A DNA stretch of 64,000 nucleotides, from contig JBEKTY010000016.1 in NCBI GenBank assembly GCA_049515555.1, positions 1 through 64,000 on the forward strand. The letters are read 5' to 3'. This stretch comes from JBEKTY01 sp049515555 (GTDB taxonomy: Bacteria; Planctomycetota; Planctomycetia; Pirellulales; Thermoguttaceae). A program made the position numbers and the translations under genes. The notes beneath the pieces were generated by a model. The model was given only the letters and a program-made list of their open reading frames with translations, did no database searches and was not told where the DNA came from. Positions 17,659-26,029 of this stretch are shown piece after piece; within the stretch, counting starts at the first letter, position 1; each line of letters begins with the position of its first letter.

Positions 17659-19104
17659 CTACCTGCCGGCCGGATTGCCGCCAAACTGCTTCCAGTAGAG
17701 TTCCTTGAAGGGGTTCACGGCCGGGCCGACAACGTTCTCGTTCTCCATGCAGGGCAGAACCGACTGCCACCACTGGTCGTACGCCCGTTCCATCCGAGCG
17801 ACGGTCTCCGGGTGCTGCGCGGCAACGTTGTGCCGCTCTCCGTAGTCGGCCTTCAGGTCATACAGTTCCCACCGCTTCGATCCGTCCTCGGTGTCGCAGA
17901 CGAGGCTGTAGCGGCCGTCGCGGATGCGACAATGCCGGTACTTCGAGGCGGCGGCCTTGCCTTTGTCCCAACGGCCCACGTGCGTGAACAAGAGCCGATC
18001 GGGCCACGCCGCATCCGGGCGTCGCAACAGCGGTACGAGGCTGCGGCCGTCGAGCTCGGCGGCAACGTCCGCGGGGAGCTTCGCGCCGGCCAGTTCCGCC
18101 AGCGTCGGCAAGATGTCGATGTGCGCGGCCAGCCGGTCGACGTCGGCAGGCTGCAGCGTCCCCGGCCATCGCCAGAACGAAGCAGCACGGGTGCCTCCTT
18201 CCCAGGGCGTACACTTCTCGCCGCGCATTCCCGCGTTCCAGACTTCGACGCCCCCCGTCCCGCCGTTGTCGTTCATGAAGATGATCAGCGTGTCCCGGTC
18301 GATGCCCCACTGCTCCAGATGTGCCAGCAGGCGTCCCACGTTGTCGTCGATGTTGGCGATCATGCCGAAGAACTTGGCCACGTTTCGCGGAACCTTACCG
18401 GCATAGCGCTGCTCGTCCGCGGTGCGGACGCGGAGTGGGGCGTGCGGCGCATTGGGGGTGATGCAGCAAAAGAACGGCCTGCGGCCCTTCACCGACTCGA
18501 TCCAGCGGACGGCCTGGCCAAAGAACACGTCCGTGCAATAGCCGTTGGTCTTCTCGAACCGGCCGTTATGGAGGATGGTCGGATTGAAGTACGAATTGCC
18601 TGGAACGTCGCCGCAACTGCCTGGATAGGTTTGCCCGATGCCGCCGCAGCCGTGGATAAACATTTCCTCGAATCCGCGCTTGTCGGGCCAGCGGTCGGGC
18701 TCGTCACCGAGGTGCCACTTGCCGAAAATGCCCGTGGTGTAGCCCGCCGACCGCAGGATCTGGGGCAACGTCGTGACCCTCAAACTCATCCGCTCGCGCT
18801 CCATGATCGTATGGGTCACGCCGGAACGGAACTCATGGCGGCCGGTCATCAAGGCGCACCGCGTGGGCGAACAAGTCGGGCTCACGTGGAAATCGGCGAA
18901 CCGCACGCCTTCGCCGTGCAGGCGGTCGAGATTCGGCGTCTTGAGTATCGGGTTGCCGTGGCAGGATAGGTCGCCGTACCCCTGGTCGTCCGTCAGAACG
19001 ACAATGATGTTAGGACGCCTGGCCTCGGCCGCAACCGCCGGGTCCGCCGCGATCGCGGCCGCTGGGGCCAGCAGGAGATATCCCAAGAGAATTGTCGTTC
19101 GCAT
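17659..19104 (-). CDS. Secreted type I sulfatase
   Basis: 481 aa with a signal peptide (ILLGYLLLAPAAAIAA). This is an alkaline-phosphatase-superfamily sulfatase. Metal ligands Asp39/Asp40 lie in VLTDDQGYGD, and the formylglycine motif C78-S-P-T-R82 is present, so maturation by a formylglycine-generating enzyme elsewhere in the genome is expected. Later motifs are GIFGKWHLGD and IIFMNDNGG. It removes sulfate esters from carbohydrates or related substrates outside the cytoplasm. It heads the operon sulfatase - HEAT protein - Gfo/Idh - DUF1080. The glycan substrate cannot be read from the sequence. Confidence 0.92.
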   Translation of the reverse strand: MRTTILLGYLLLAPAAAIAADPAVAAEARRPNIIVVLTDDQGYGDLSCHGNPILKTPNLDRLHGEGVRFADFHVSPTCSPTRCALMTGRHEFRSGVTHTIMERERMSLRVTTLPQILRSAGYTTGIFGKWHLGDEPDRWPDKRGFEEMFIHGCGGIGQTYPGSCGDVPGNSYFNPTILHNGRFEKTNGYCTDVFFGQAVRWIESVKGRRPFFCCITPNAPHAPLRVRTADEQRYAGKVPRNVAKFFGMIANIDDNVGRLLAHLEQWGIDRDTLIIFMNDNGGTGGVEVWNAGMRGEKCTPWEGGTRAASFWRWPGTLQPADVDRLAAHIDILPTLAELAGAKLPADVAAELDGRSLVPLLRRPDAAWPDRLLFTHVGRWDKGKAAASKYRHCRIRDGRYSLVCDTEDGSKRWELYDLKADYGERHNVAAQHPETVARMERAYDQWWQSVLPCMENENVVGPAVNPFKELYWKQFGGNPAGR

Positions 19105-19530
19105 GGGCCGGTCCTCTTGCCAGGGCAGGTCTCGCCGTCCCTACACTCGCTTGTCTCGGACGTCCACTCGATCTTAGTCGATGGAGCCCGGCGGGTAAAC
19201 AGCCTGCGACAGCCCGGCACTATCGGCGACAACGGGTCCGCATACTACCTTTGGGTGTCGAAGTCTTCAGTGGAAAATCCGGGGGGCGCTGGACGCGCGG
19301 GGGGGCGGCTTGGTAATATGGATGGCCATAGGAGCCCGGATCGGTTCCAGGCTTACCGCAACTGGGAAATGTCGGTTCAGGCATCATGCGCAACACCTGC
19401 TTGGTTCTTTGCTTTTGGTTGGACGCAACTGGGGACTGTCATTACGACTACGCTTAGTAGGAAGATTCGATCAGAGCCCACCAGGCGAACGACGGAACTG
19501 AACCCGAACCAAGAACCAAGGAGTTGTGCG
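19105..19530. other. Divergent intergenic region, no gene seen
   Basis: This 426-nt gap separates the minus-strand sulfatase from the plus-strand 37-residue peptide gene. It must contain promoters for both, but I could not pick a convincing -35/-10 pair. Longer open frames across it lack start signals and recognisable protein sequence. Confidence 0.4.
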
Positions 19531-19644
19531 ATGGCAAACAGGGACCAGAAGAACCGAACGGCCCACAACAAGCCGAAGCTGTCGGTGAAGGAAAAGAAGG
19601 AGCGCAAGGAGAGAAAGGCCGCTGCGAAGAAGCGCGATCGTTAA
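19531..19644 (+). CDS. 37-residue Lys/Arg-rich peptide
   Basis: A free-standing ATG at 19531 has AAGGAG 7 nt upstream, a textbook ribosome binding site, and the frame ends at TAA 19642-19644. The product is 37 aa, with about half its residues Lys, Arg, Glu or Asp, including a KEKKERKERKAAAKKRDR-type tail and a preceding HNKPKLSVKE segment. I believe near-identical short basic proteins occur widely in planctomycetes, but this is from memory. The charge pattern suggests a nucleic-acid- or ribosome-associated peptide. The upstream frame is open to 19117, but the Shine-Dalgarno site argues for the short form. Confidence 0.65.
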   Translation: MANRDQKNRTAHNKPKLSVKEKKERKERKAAAKKRDR

Positions 19645-20347
19645 CCGTTCCTTTCCTGACGCTGTATCGATTGATCCTCGCTCAGGCTGATTTTCCATCC
19701 AGAACGCTCCGAGATCGCCATCCCGGAATTCAAGGCGCCGCAAGGCTGTGACGGATACCGGTTCCCGTGGCAGCCTCACCACGGCAACGCGAGCGGATTT
19801 CGCCGCCATCCCGCCCCGCCGATCAACCGGGCACCGGGTCGCCTCCGATTGCATTCCGAGAAGCGGGTACGCAGCGTATACGCGATTTGCGGCCACGCTG
19901 TCAGGACACGGCCAGATCAGGCCGACATTGCCGAGGGTACCCGTTCGACCGCCTGGGTAATTTGGGGGCGGTTCCGCGTCAGAAGGCGAAGGGCACGCCT
20001 GGGGATGAACGACGGGAAGCTGCTGAAGACGCTGGCGATGGCAACGACGGATAAGGAAACAGCGGCGTAAGGACTTAATCAGCGGAAGGGTCATGCCTCT
20101 GCTTTGCCCTCTTCAGGCCCTTCTGCCAAGGAGATCGGGGGCAGTCGGCACTTCGTCGATGCCCGTGCGGGAGACTCCAAGAGGGAATACTGTGCATCCT
20201 GCCGCCAGGCGGCCCTCCGCCCAGACGCATGACGTTCCAATCCCTCGCCGGCGGCAGGGGACTTACTTGACGTCGATTTCCAGGCGATAAACAATGGGAC
20301 CGGTGCGGTCCTTCTCCGAGATACCCTTGCCCCCGGTTATACCATCG
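19645..20347. other. Intergenic region, no convincing gene
   Basis: About 700 nt between the basic peptide gene and the GH42-like gene. Several frames are open on both strands, but none has a good ribosome binding site, a recognisable domain or a consistent codon pattern. The promoter of the gene starting at 20348 is expected near the right end. Confidence 0.4.
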
Positions 20348-22672
20348 ATGAAGTACAGTCTTACGTTCATCGCAATCTGTGTTCTGGAGTCCGCCGGCGT
20401 AATGGCCGCGGAGCCGGCGACTGTCACGGTGGGCCTGCACAACGGGCGGCCGACGCTCCTGATCAACGGCCGGCCGAATCCGTTGCCCAGCTATAGCCTG
20501 CCGGGCCATTTCTGGGACACTCGGTTGGTCCAGCGCACTACGCCGCGGTTTGCGCAGCATCGCATGGGGGCGTACTTCCTCTGCCTGCCGCGTGCCAAGG
20601 ACCTGGACGATTTCTTCGCCACGCCCTTCTGGGACGGCGACCGTATCAGCAGCGCGCCCTTGCACCCGTCGCTGTTCTCGCTGCAGCAGCAGGTGGACCT
20701 GATTTCGGCGGGCGATAAGGAGGCGTGGCTGATCGTTCGTCTCGGCATTTACGAGCCCGCCAGTTGGCGCAAGCTGCATCCGGACCAATTGGTAGTCAAC
20801 GACCGTGGCGACGTGCTGCAGACCCCGTCGCTGGCCTCCGATCTGTACTGGGACGCGGCGGCCCGATATTGCGACGCGGTGATCGAACACTGCGAAGGCC
20901 AGCCGTGGGCGTCGAGGGTGATCGGCTATGCGAATTTTCACCGCCTCGAAGGGACGCACGAGCCGCTGATCTTCAACTGGATGTTCGACCACGGCCCCAT
21001 GATGACCGCCCGCTGGCGACGATTCCTTCAGGAGAAGTACCGAACGGTCGAGGCGTTGCGCGCCGCGCACGGCGATCCGAAGTTGACCTTCGGCAATGCG
21101 GCGGTCCCCTGCGACCGGCTGCGCGGCCCCGTGCCGCAGGTGTCGGCCTTGCTTTATTGGCAGAACGCCGCCGAGAACCAGGCGTTGCGCGATTACCTTC
21201 TGTTGACGCGCGACCTGTTCCACGCGGGCTACTGCAAGGTGGCGGCGGCCACGCAACAGGCGTGCGACCGCCTGCACCGCAAGCGTCTGCTGGTCTATGA
21301 CGCCCTGAAGCAGACTATGCTCGGCTGGAACAACATCGGCTATTTCGACGATAAGTCGCCGTGGCCGCTGATCTACCCCGACCTGATGGCCGGTTCCGGG
21401 CACATGCAGGTCGCGTTGCTGATGGACGTGCCGGGCATGGATGGCCTGATCACGCCGCACGACTACCAGGCCCGCGGCGTCGGGGGGGTCTGCGAGCCCG
21501 AGGGGATCGTCGATTCCGTCGTGCTCCGCGGCAAGTATTTCCTCTCGGAGATGGATACGCGCACCTACGGCGGCAAGGACCATCACGGCCGCTCGGACAA
21601 CGACAGGCAGTTCGCCGCCGTGACTTGGCGCAACTTCGCCACGGCGCTCACCCGGGGCTTCAACTCGTACTGGATGGACCTGCACGAGGACTGGTTTGTC
21701 AACGATGCCATGCACAGGATCATCGACCGCCAGGTAGAAGTGATCCGGCAGTCGCTCGGTTTCCCGCACGAGACCATGCCCGGCATCGCCATGGTGCTGG
21801 ACGACCAGGCCGTGCTGGAGACCAACGGGTCGGGCAATTTCGACAACGAAGCGGTGATGACCGAGTGGAAGACGGGCATGGCCCGCTGCGGGGTACCGGC
21901 GCGGATCTACCTGCTGGAAGACCTGCGCCTGCCGAACTTCCCCAAGCACCGGGTTTATTATTTCCCCAACTTGTTCCGCGTGGACGCCGCGCGATTGGCG
22001 TTGCTGAAGGAAAAGGTCTTTCGCGACGGCAACGTGGTGTTGTGGGGGCCAGGCTCGGGCATTTCCGACGGGAAGAAGCTCGGCCCGCAGTCGGCAGCCC
22101 TGCTCACCGGGTTCCAGTTCGAGTACCTGCCGACCAGCTACATGCACCGCGTGCAGGTGCAGGACTTCGCCCATCCCATCACGGCCGACTTGAAGGCCGA
22201 CGCGTTGATCGGCGGGCCGCTGGCCTACGGGCCGCTACTGTTCCCCAAGGACGGACGCTCGCTCGGCATGGCATGGACCAAGCAAGGGCGGAACTACTCC
22301 GGCCTGGCCGTCAAGATGTTCGGCAAGGGCGCTCGCGGGGTGAACTCGTGCAGCACGTCGGAGCTGGGGCCGGGCGATTGGGCATCGGTGTTTACCACCG
22401 CGGTCCCCATCCCGGCCGACGTGTGGCGCGGCCTGGCCCGACTGGCCCGCGCCCACGTGTACTGCGAAACGAACGACGTCGTGATGGCCGATTCCAGCGT
22501 GGTCGGCCTGCACTCGATCCAATCCGGGCGCAAGCGGATCTGCTTGCCGGGGCAGTACAAGATCACGGACCTGATCTCGGGCAAGCCCTGGTCGGAGCGA
22601 TCGGATCGCATCGAGTTCGACCTCGAGGCCCCGGAAACCCGCCTGTTTCTGCTTCAATCGGCAACACCGTAA
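20348..22672 (+). CDS. Secreted GH42-like TIM-barrel protein
   Basis: 774 aa from the ATG at 20348; the frame opens 54 nt earlier, but a signal peptide (SLTFIAICVLESAGVMA) follows this ATG directly. A beta-galactosidase-like TIM barrel spans roughly residues 30-470 (SYSLPGHFWDTR, GIYEPASWRKLHPDQ, YWDAAARYCDAVIEHCEG, GYANFHRLEGTHEP). It is followed by a Rossmann-like region (VYYFPNLFRVDA, VVLWGPGSGISDG) resembling the trimerisation domain of GH42 enzymes. The classical GH42 acid/base motif is not obvious, although HRLEGTHEP may take its place. Activity is uncertain. Its 3' end overlaps the minus-strand fragment 22654-23169 by 19 nt. Confidence 0.65.
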   Translation: MKYSLTFIAICVLESAGVMAAEPATVTVGLHNGRPTLLINGRPNPLPSYSLPGHFWDTRLVQRTTPRFAQHRMGAYFLCLPRAKDLDDFFATPFWDGDRISSAPLHPSLFSLQQQVDLISAGDKEAWLIVRLGIYEPASWRKLHPDQLVVNDRGDVLQTPSLASDLYWDAAARYCDAVIEHCEGQPWASRVIGYANFHRLEGTHEPLIFNWMFDHGPMMTARWRRFLQEKYRTVEALRAAHGDPKLTFGNAAVPCDRLRGPVPQVSALLYWQNAAENQALRDYLLLTRDLFHAGYCKVAAATQQACDRLHRKRLLVYDALKQTMLGWNNIGYFDDKSPWPLIYPDLMAGSGHMQVALLMDVPGMDGLITPHDYQARGVGGVCEPEGIVDSVVLRGKYFLSEMDTRTYGGKDHHGRSDNDRQFAAVTWRNFATALTRGFNSYWMDLHEDWFVNDAMHRIIDRQVEVIRQSLGFPHETMPGIAMVLDDQAVLETNGSGNFDNEAVMTEWKTGMARCGVPARIYLLEDLRLPNFPKHRVYYFPNLFRVDAARLALLKEKVFRDGNVVLWGPGSGISDGKKLGPQSAALLTGFQFEYLPTSYMHRVQVQDFAHPITADLKADALIGGPLAYGPLLFPKDGRSLGMAWTKQGRNYSGLAVKMFGKGARGVNSCSTSELGPGDWASVFTTAVPIPADVWRGLARLARAHVYCETNDVVMADSSVVGLHSIQSGRKRICLPGQYKITDLISGKPWSERSDRIEFDLEAPETRLFLLQSATP

Positions 22673-23169
22673 CCGTCGGCAATGAAATTCTTGCCAAGGC
22701 GAACCATTTTGAGCCAAAGCGGCGGCCGCTTGACCAACGGTATGGCGCTGGCGAACACCTGCGGGGCGCCCTGCGACGACGCGCCGGGCACTCGGGAGAG
22801 CCAACCGACCGTGTTCTCCTTGGCCTTGAAGAACAGGCTTGTCATGGGGCCGTCGGCGGCGTCGCCCGTGCGGACCATCATGCCCGCGGTCGAGTCACTT
22901 TCACCGGTGAAGTCGGCCAGGCGTGCCACGATTTGGAAGTCGCCCGCCTCACGTGCGACGTGGACGAAATAGACATTGTCCTTGCCCTTGACGTTGAGCC
23001 CTTCACCCGCGCCGGTTATCTGCATGGTCGTTCCGTCCCAGGTATCGCTGCCTGTCGGGCAAGGCGTGCCAATGCCGGCGCCTTGCCAAGCGTCGGCGGC
23101 ACGTGCGAAGCTGGCAGCCACGACAAGCGTGGCCAAAACATGGAAGATGACAATCGTTTTGCTCATCAT
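22654..23169 (-). pseudogene. Truncated secreted concanavalin-like (DUF1349-type) protein
   Basis: 171 aa with a signal peptide (VIFHVLATLVVAASFARA) and a start at 23169 preceded by an AGGA-type site. The body resembles DUF1349/xylosidase-C-terminal lectin-like domains: DTWDGTTMQITGAGEGL, DFQIVARLADFTG, AGMMVRTGDAADGPM, PLWLKMVRLGKNF. In this family the last motif is normally followed by further strands such as a Y-S-DG-W segment and often by larger modules. Here the frame ends after 12 more residues, inside the tail of the convergent GH42-like gene. I read it as a gene cut off by rearrangement, though a short functional protein is possible. Confidence 0.5.
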
Positions 23170-23184
23170 GGCGATCCTTTCCTC

Positions 23185-23220
23185 CGGCGGAGTATCTACG
23201 GACGGCGGAGTATCTACGGA
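23185..23220. repeat. Two perfect 18-bp tandem repeats
   Basis: CGGCGGAGTATCTACGGA occurs at 23185-23202 and again at 23203-23220 without mismatch. It lies 16 nt upstream of the minus-strand start at 23169, where it could duplicate or space a promoter or operator element. Confidence 0.7.
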
Positions 23221-23635
23221 GTCTAGCGTAGGCCATGCACCGCTTCAAGCGTGGCGGCTCCCAAACTTGATTCGCAGTTCCGTGAGAGGATGCTGGACAG
23301 CAATTCGGGACGGGCCGCGCGGCAATGGGAGACAAAAGCGCGGCCGAGGGCTTCAAAGAGCCGGGGATTTGTGGCACGTCGCCAGAGTGGTTACAATGGC
23401 CAAGTGGGCCCGGGAACGATTCCCCAATTCCACCGCAACGCGTGGCATGCCGTCTCGTTCCAGACAAACGCCGATCGCATGGACCTTCCCGTGCTGAAGT
23501 GCGGCGTCGATGGCATGGAACTGTATTCCAGGCCAACGTCCGCACCCGCAACTGTGCACGTTACGCCGGGCGTGATTCCCATGATTGGCTCCAGCTATGA
23601 CCCGAGAAACACTTGACAAGAACAGGGGAAGAAGC
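23221..23635. other. Divergent intergenic region, no convincing gene
   Basis: About 415 nt between the minus-strand lectin-like fragment and the plus-strand esterase-fucosidase gene. One 121-codon frame crosses it but shows no domain or start signal. The promoter for the gene at 23636 is expected here. Confidence 0.35.
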
Positions 23636-26017
23636 ATGGGGAACCGAAAGCACCGTTTAACGAAATCGACGCTCTCGGCAGGGCCGGCCGTTGCTCTTGT
23701 GCTATTGGCCGTGACAGCCTGTTCGGCCCTGGCACAGGAGAAAGCTCCTCCCAAGCCGAAGCAGGCCAAGAAGGGGCTTTTGAAGGTCTTCATCCTGGCA
23801 GGCCAGTCAAACATGCTGGGCTATGGAATCGTCTCGGAGAAGGACAAGTCGGGCCACGAGCTGAAAGGAACCCTGGCGTGGATGTTGAAGGACCCGGCGA
23901 AGGCGCCACTGATCACGCATCTCTTCGACGCCCAAGGCGCCCCGGCGGTTCGTGAGGATGTATGGGTAGACAACGTCGGTCGTTTTCCGAACCCGAACCG
24001 AGGCGCGCTCCGCTTGGGCTACGGTTGCAATGACGAGAACTTCGGCCCCGAGCTGGGCTTCGGCATGGTGCTTGGGGATGCGTCGTTGAACCAGGTCTTG
24101 ATCATCAAGACGGCCTGGGGCGGTCGCAGCCTGTACAAGGATTTCCGTCCGCCAAGCTCCGGCGGCACCGTGGGCCCGACCTACCTCCAGATGATCAAGG
24201 CAATCAAAGAATCGTTGGCGAACCTGAAGACCAGATTCCCCAGCTACGACGGCGGTGAATACGAACTGTCGGGTTTTGTCTGGTGGCACGGGTGGAACGA
24301 TCACATCGACGCCTGCAACCACGAATACGAGCGCGGCCCGGCGGAGTACGAACAGAACCTCGCGAACCTCGTGCATGACGTTCGGAACGATCTGGGCGCG
24401 CCGAATCTGCCCTTTGTGATCGGCGAGTTCCTGGGCCCCTACGGCAGAGGTTGCGCGAGCGTCCATCCTCATGCGAACACGATCCGCAAGGCCCAAGCCG
24501 CGGTGGCAGCGCGGCCCGAGTTCCACGGCACGGTCGCTTTCGTGCCCACGCATGATCTCGGCGTTCCCAAGGAAGAGTCGCCGGGACCCTGGGAGCCGCA
24601 TCACGAATTCCGCAGCGCCGAGACCTATTACCTCGTGGGCGAGGCCTTGGGCAAGGCGATGAAAACGCTGCTGGCCGGCGGCGCGCGAGCCGCTGATCAG
24701 CCCACGGCGTCTCTCCCGTCAATCGCTGCGTCGCTCTCACCGGTCGATATGCGAAAGCGGGCCGAGGAGCTCAAGTCGCTGAAATGGGGCATGTTCATTT
24801 GCTGGTCGTTCAGCACCTTCTCCGGCAAGGAGTGGACGCCCGGCGTGAAAGATGCGGCGTTCTTCAAGGCTACCGGCTGCGATACCGATCAGTGGGCCCG
24901 CACGGCCAAGGAGGCCGGCATGGGCTATATCCTCTTTCTCACGAAACACCACGACGGCTTCTGTCTCTGGGACACGAAGACCACCGATCGCAAGGTGACC
25001 AAGGCCCCGTTGGGCCGCGACGTGCTGGCCGAGCTGCGCAAGAGCTGCGACAAGTATGGCATCAAGCTCGCCCTGTATTTCTCCGAGGGCGATTGGACCT
25101 TCCCCGCTGCTCGCGACGGCCAAGGCGGCGGCACTGGCCAGGCTCCCGAGACGGTCAAGGCTCAGCTCAAGGAACTGTGCACGCTCTACGGCCCCATCGA
25201 GTTCTTCTGGATGGATTGTGCCGCCGGGCACTCGGGCATCACCCACAAGGAGTTGAACGCCTGGGTGAAGGGTTTTCAGCCGGGGTGTTTTGTCGGCTGC
25301 AACGGCGGCCGCCCGGGCGATGGAACCGACTTGCGGGCCGGCGAGATGGCACATCCCGGACCGGTCAAGGACTTTCTTGTCGGCGAATTCACCTATCCAA
25401 TCCTGCCCCCGCACGAGGGCGGCGCCATGTGGTTCTACTCGCTGCCCAAGCACGACACTCTCTGCATTCCGGCCGCCACGATCTATCGCGAATACCACGG
25501 GGCGGTAAAGCACGGCAACATCTTTTCGCTCGACGTGGGGCCCGACTACGCCGGCAAGCTCCGGGCGATCGATGTGGAGACGCTGCGCAAGGTCGGCGAG
25601 ATGATCCGCACGCCGCCCCCCGACCCTCCGCCGGCCCTGAGCGAGGGCAAGTCGGCCCGCGCATCCAGCACATGGGGCCCCGGCTACGAAGCCGACAAAG
25701 CCTTCGACGGCGACGAGTCGACTCGTTGGGGCGCGGCACCGAACTCGCGCAGCGGCTGGCTCGAAGTCGATTTGGGCAAGGAAACCCGGATCGGCCGGGC
25801 GGTAATCATGGAACTCGGCTATCACCGCACCCAGGAGTTCATCATCGAGTTCAAGCAGGGTGACGTTTGGAAGGAACTGCGCCGCGGCACGACAATCGCC
25901 GGCCCGCGGGTATTTGACTTCCCGCCGCTCACGGCCCGCTATGTTCGCCTGAATATCCTCAAGGCCAGCGAGGTGCCCACGATCGAAGAGTTCCAGATCT
26001 TTGGGCCAACGAAGTAG
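23636..26017 (+). CDS. Fused SGNH acetylesterase, GH29 alpha-L-fucosidase and CBM32
   Basis: 793 aa from the ATG at 23636 with AGGGGAAG upstream. The N-terminus is hydrophobic (VALVLLAVTACSALA) and offers either a lipobox-like VTAC or a normal signal-peptide cleavage site. Residues about 50-345 are a SASA/DUF303 carbohydrate esterase, with nucleophile Ser58 in LAGQSNM and a later WWHGWNDH. Residues about 380-640 are GH29: KWGMFICWS, LTKHHDGFCLWD, and FFWMDC with nucleophile candidate Asp527. Residues about 669-793 are an F5/8-type C/CBM32 module (ARASSTWGPGYEADKAFDGD, RYVRLNILKA). One polypeptide could deacetylate and defucosylate the same glycan. The next gene starts 12 nt later. Confidence 0.88.
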   Translation: MGNRKHRLTKSTLSAGPAVALVLLAVTACSALAQEKAPPKPKQAKKGLLKVFILAGQSNMLGYGIVSEKDKSGHELKGTLAWMLKDPAKAPLITHLFDAQGAPAVREDVWVDNVGRFPNPNRGALRLGYGCNDENFGPELGFGMVLGDASLNQVLIIKTAWGGRSLYKDFRPPSSGGTVGPTYLQMIKAIKESLANLKTRFPSYDGGEYELSGFVWWHGWNDHIDACNHEYERGPAEYEQNLANLVHDVRNDLGAPNLPFVIGEFLGPYGRGCASVHPHANTIRKAQAAVAARPEFHGTVAFVPTHDLGVPKEESPGPWEPHHEFRSAETYYLVGEALGKAMKTLLAGGARAADQPTASLPSIAASLSPVDMRKRAEELKSLKWGMFICWSFSTFSGKEWTPGVKDAAFFKATGCDTDQWARTAKEAGMGYILFLTKHHDGFCLWDTKTTDRKVTKAPLGRDVLAELRKSCDKYGIKLALYFSEGDWTFPAARDGQGGGTGQAPETVKAQLKELCTLYGPIEFFWMDCAAGHSGITHKELNAWVKGFQPGCFVGCNGGRPGDGTDLRAGEMAHPGPVKDFLVGEFTYPILPPHEGGAMWFYSLPKHDTLCIPAATIYREYHGAVKHGNIFSLDVGPDYAGKLRAIDVETLRKVGEMIRTPPPDPPPALSEGKSARASSTWGPGYEADKAFDGDESTRWGAAPNSRSGWLEVDLGKETRIGRAVIMELGYHRTQEFIIEFKQGDVWKELRRGTTIAGPRVFDFPPLTARYVRLNILKASEVPTIEEFQIFGPTK

Positions 26018-26029
26018 GAGACCGTGAAA

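Noticed and set aside
19471..20094. 207-codon minus-strand frame in the intergenic region
   Set aside because: No domain and no start signal, and it runs antisense across the well-supported small peptide gene.
20075..22174. 699-codon open frame on the minus strand
   Set aside because: It is antisense to the GH42-like gene, has no signal peptide or domain, and follows from high GC at third codon positions.
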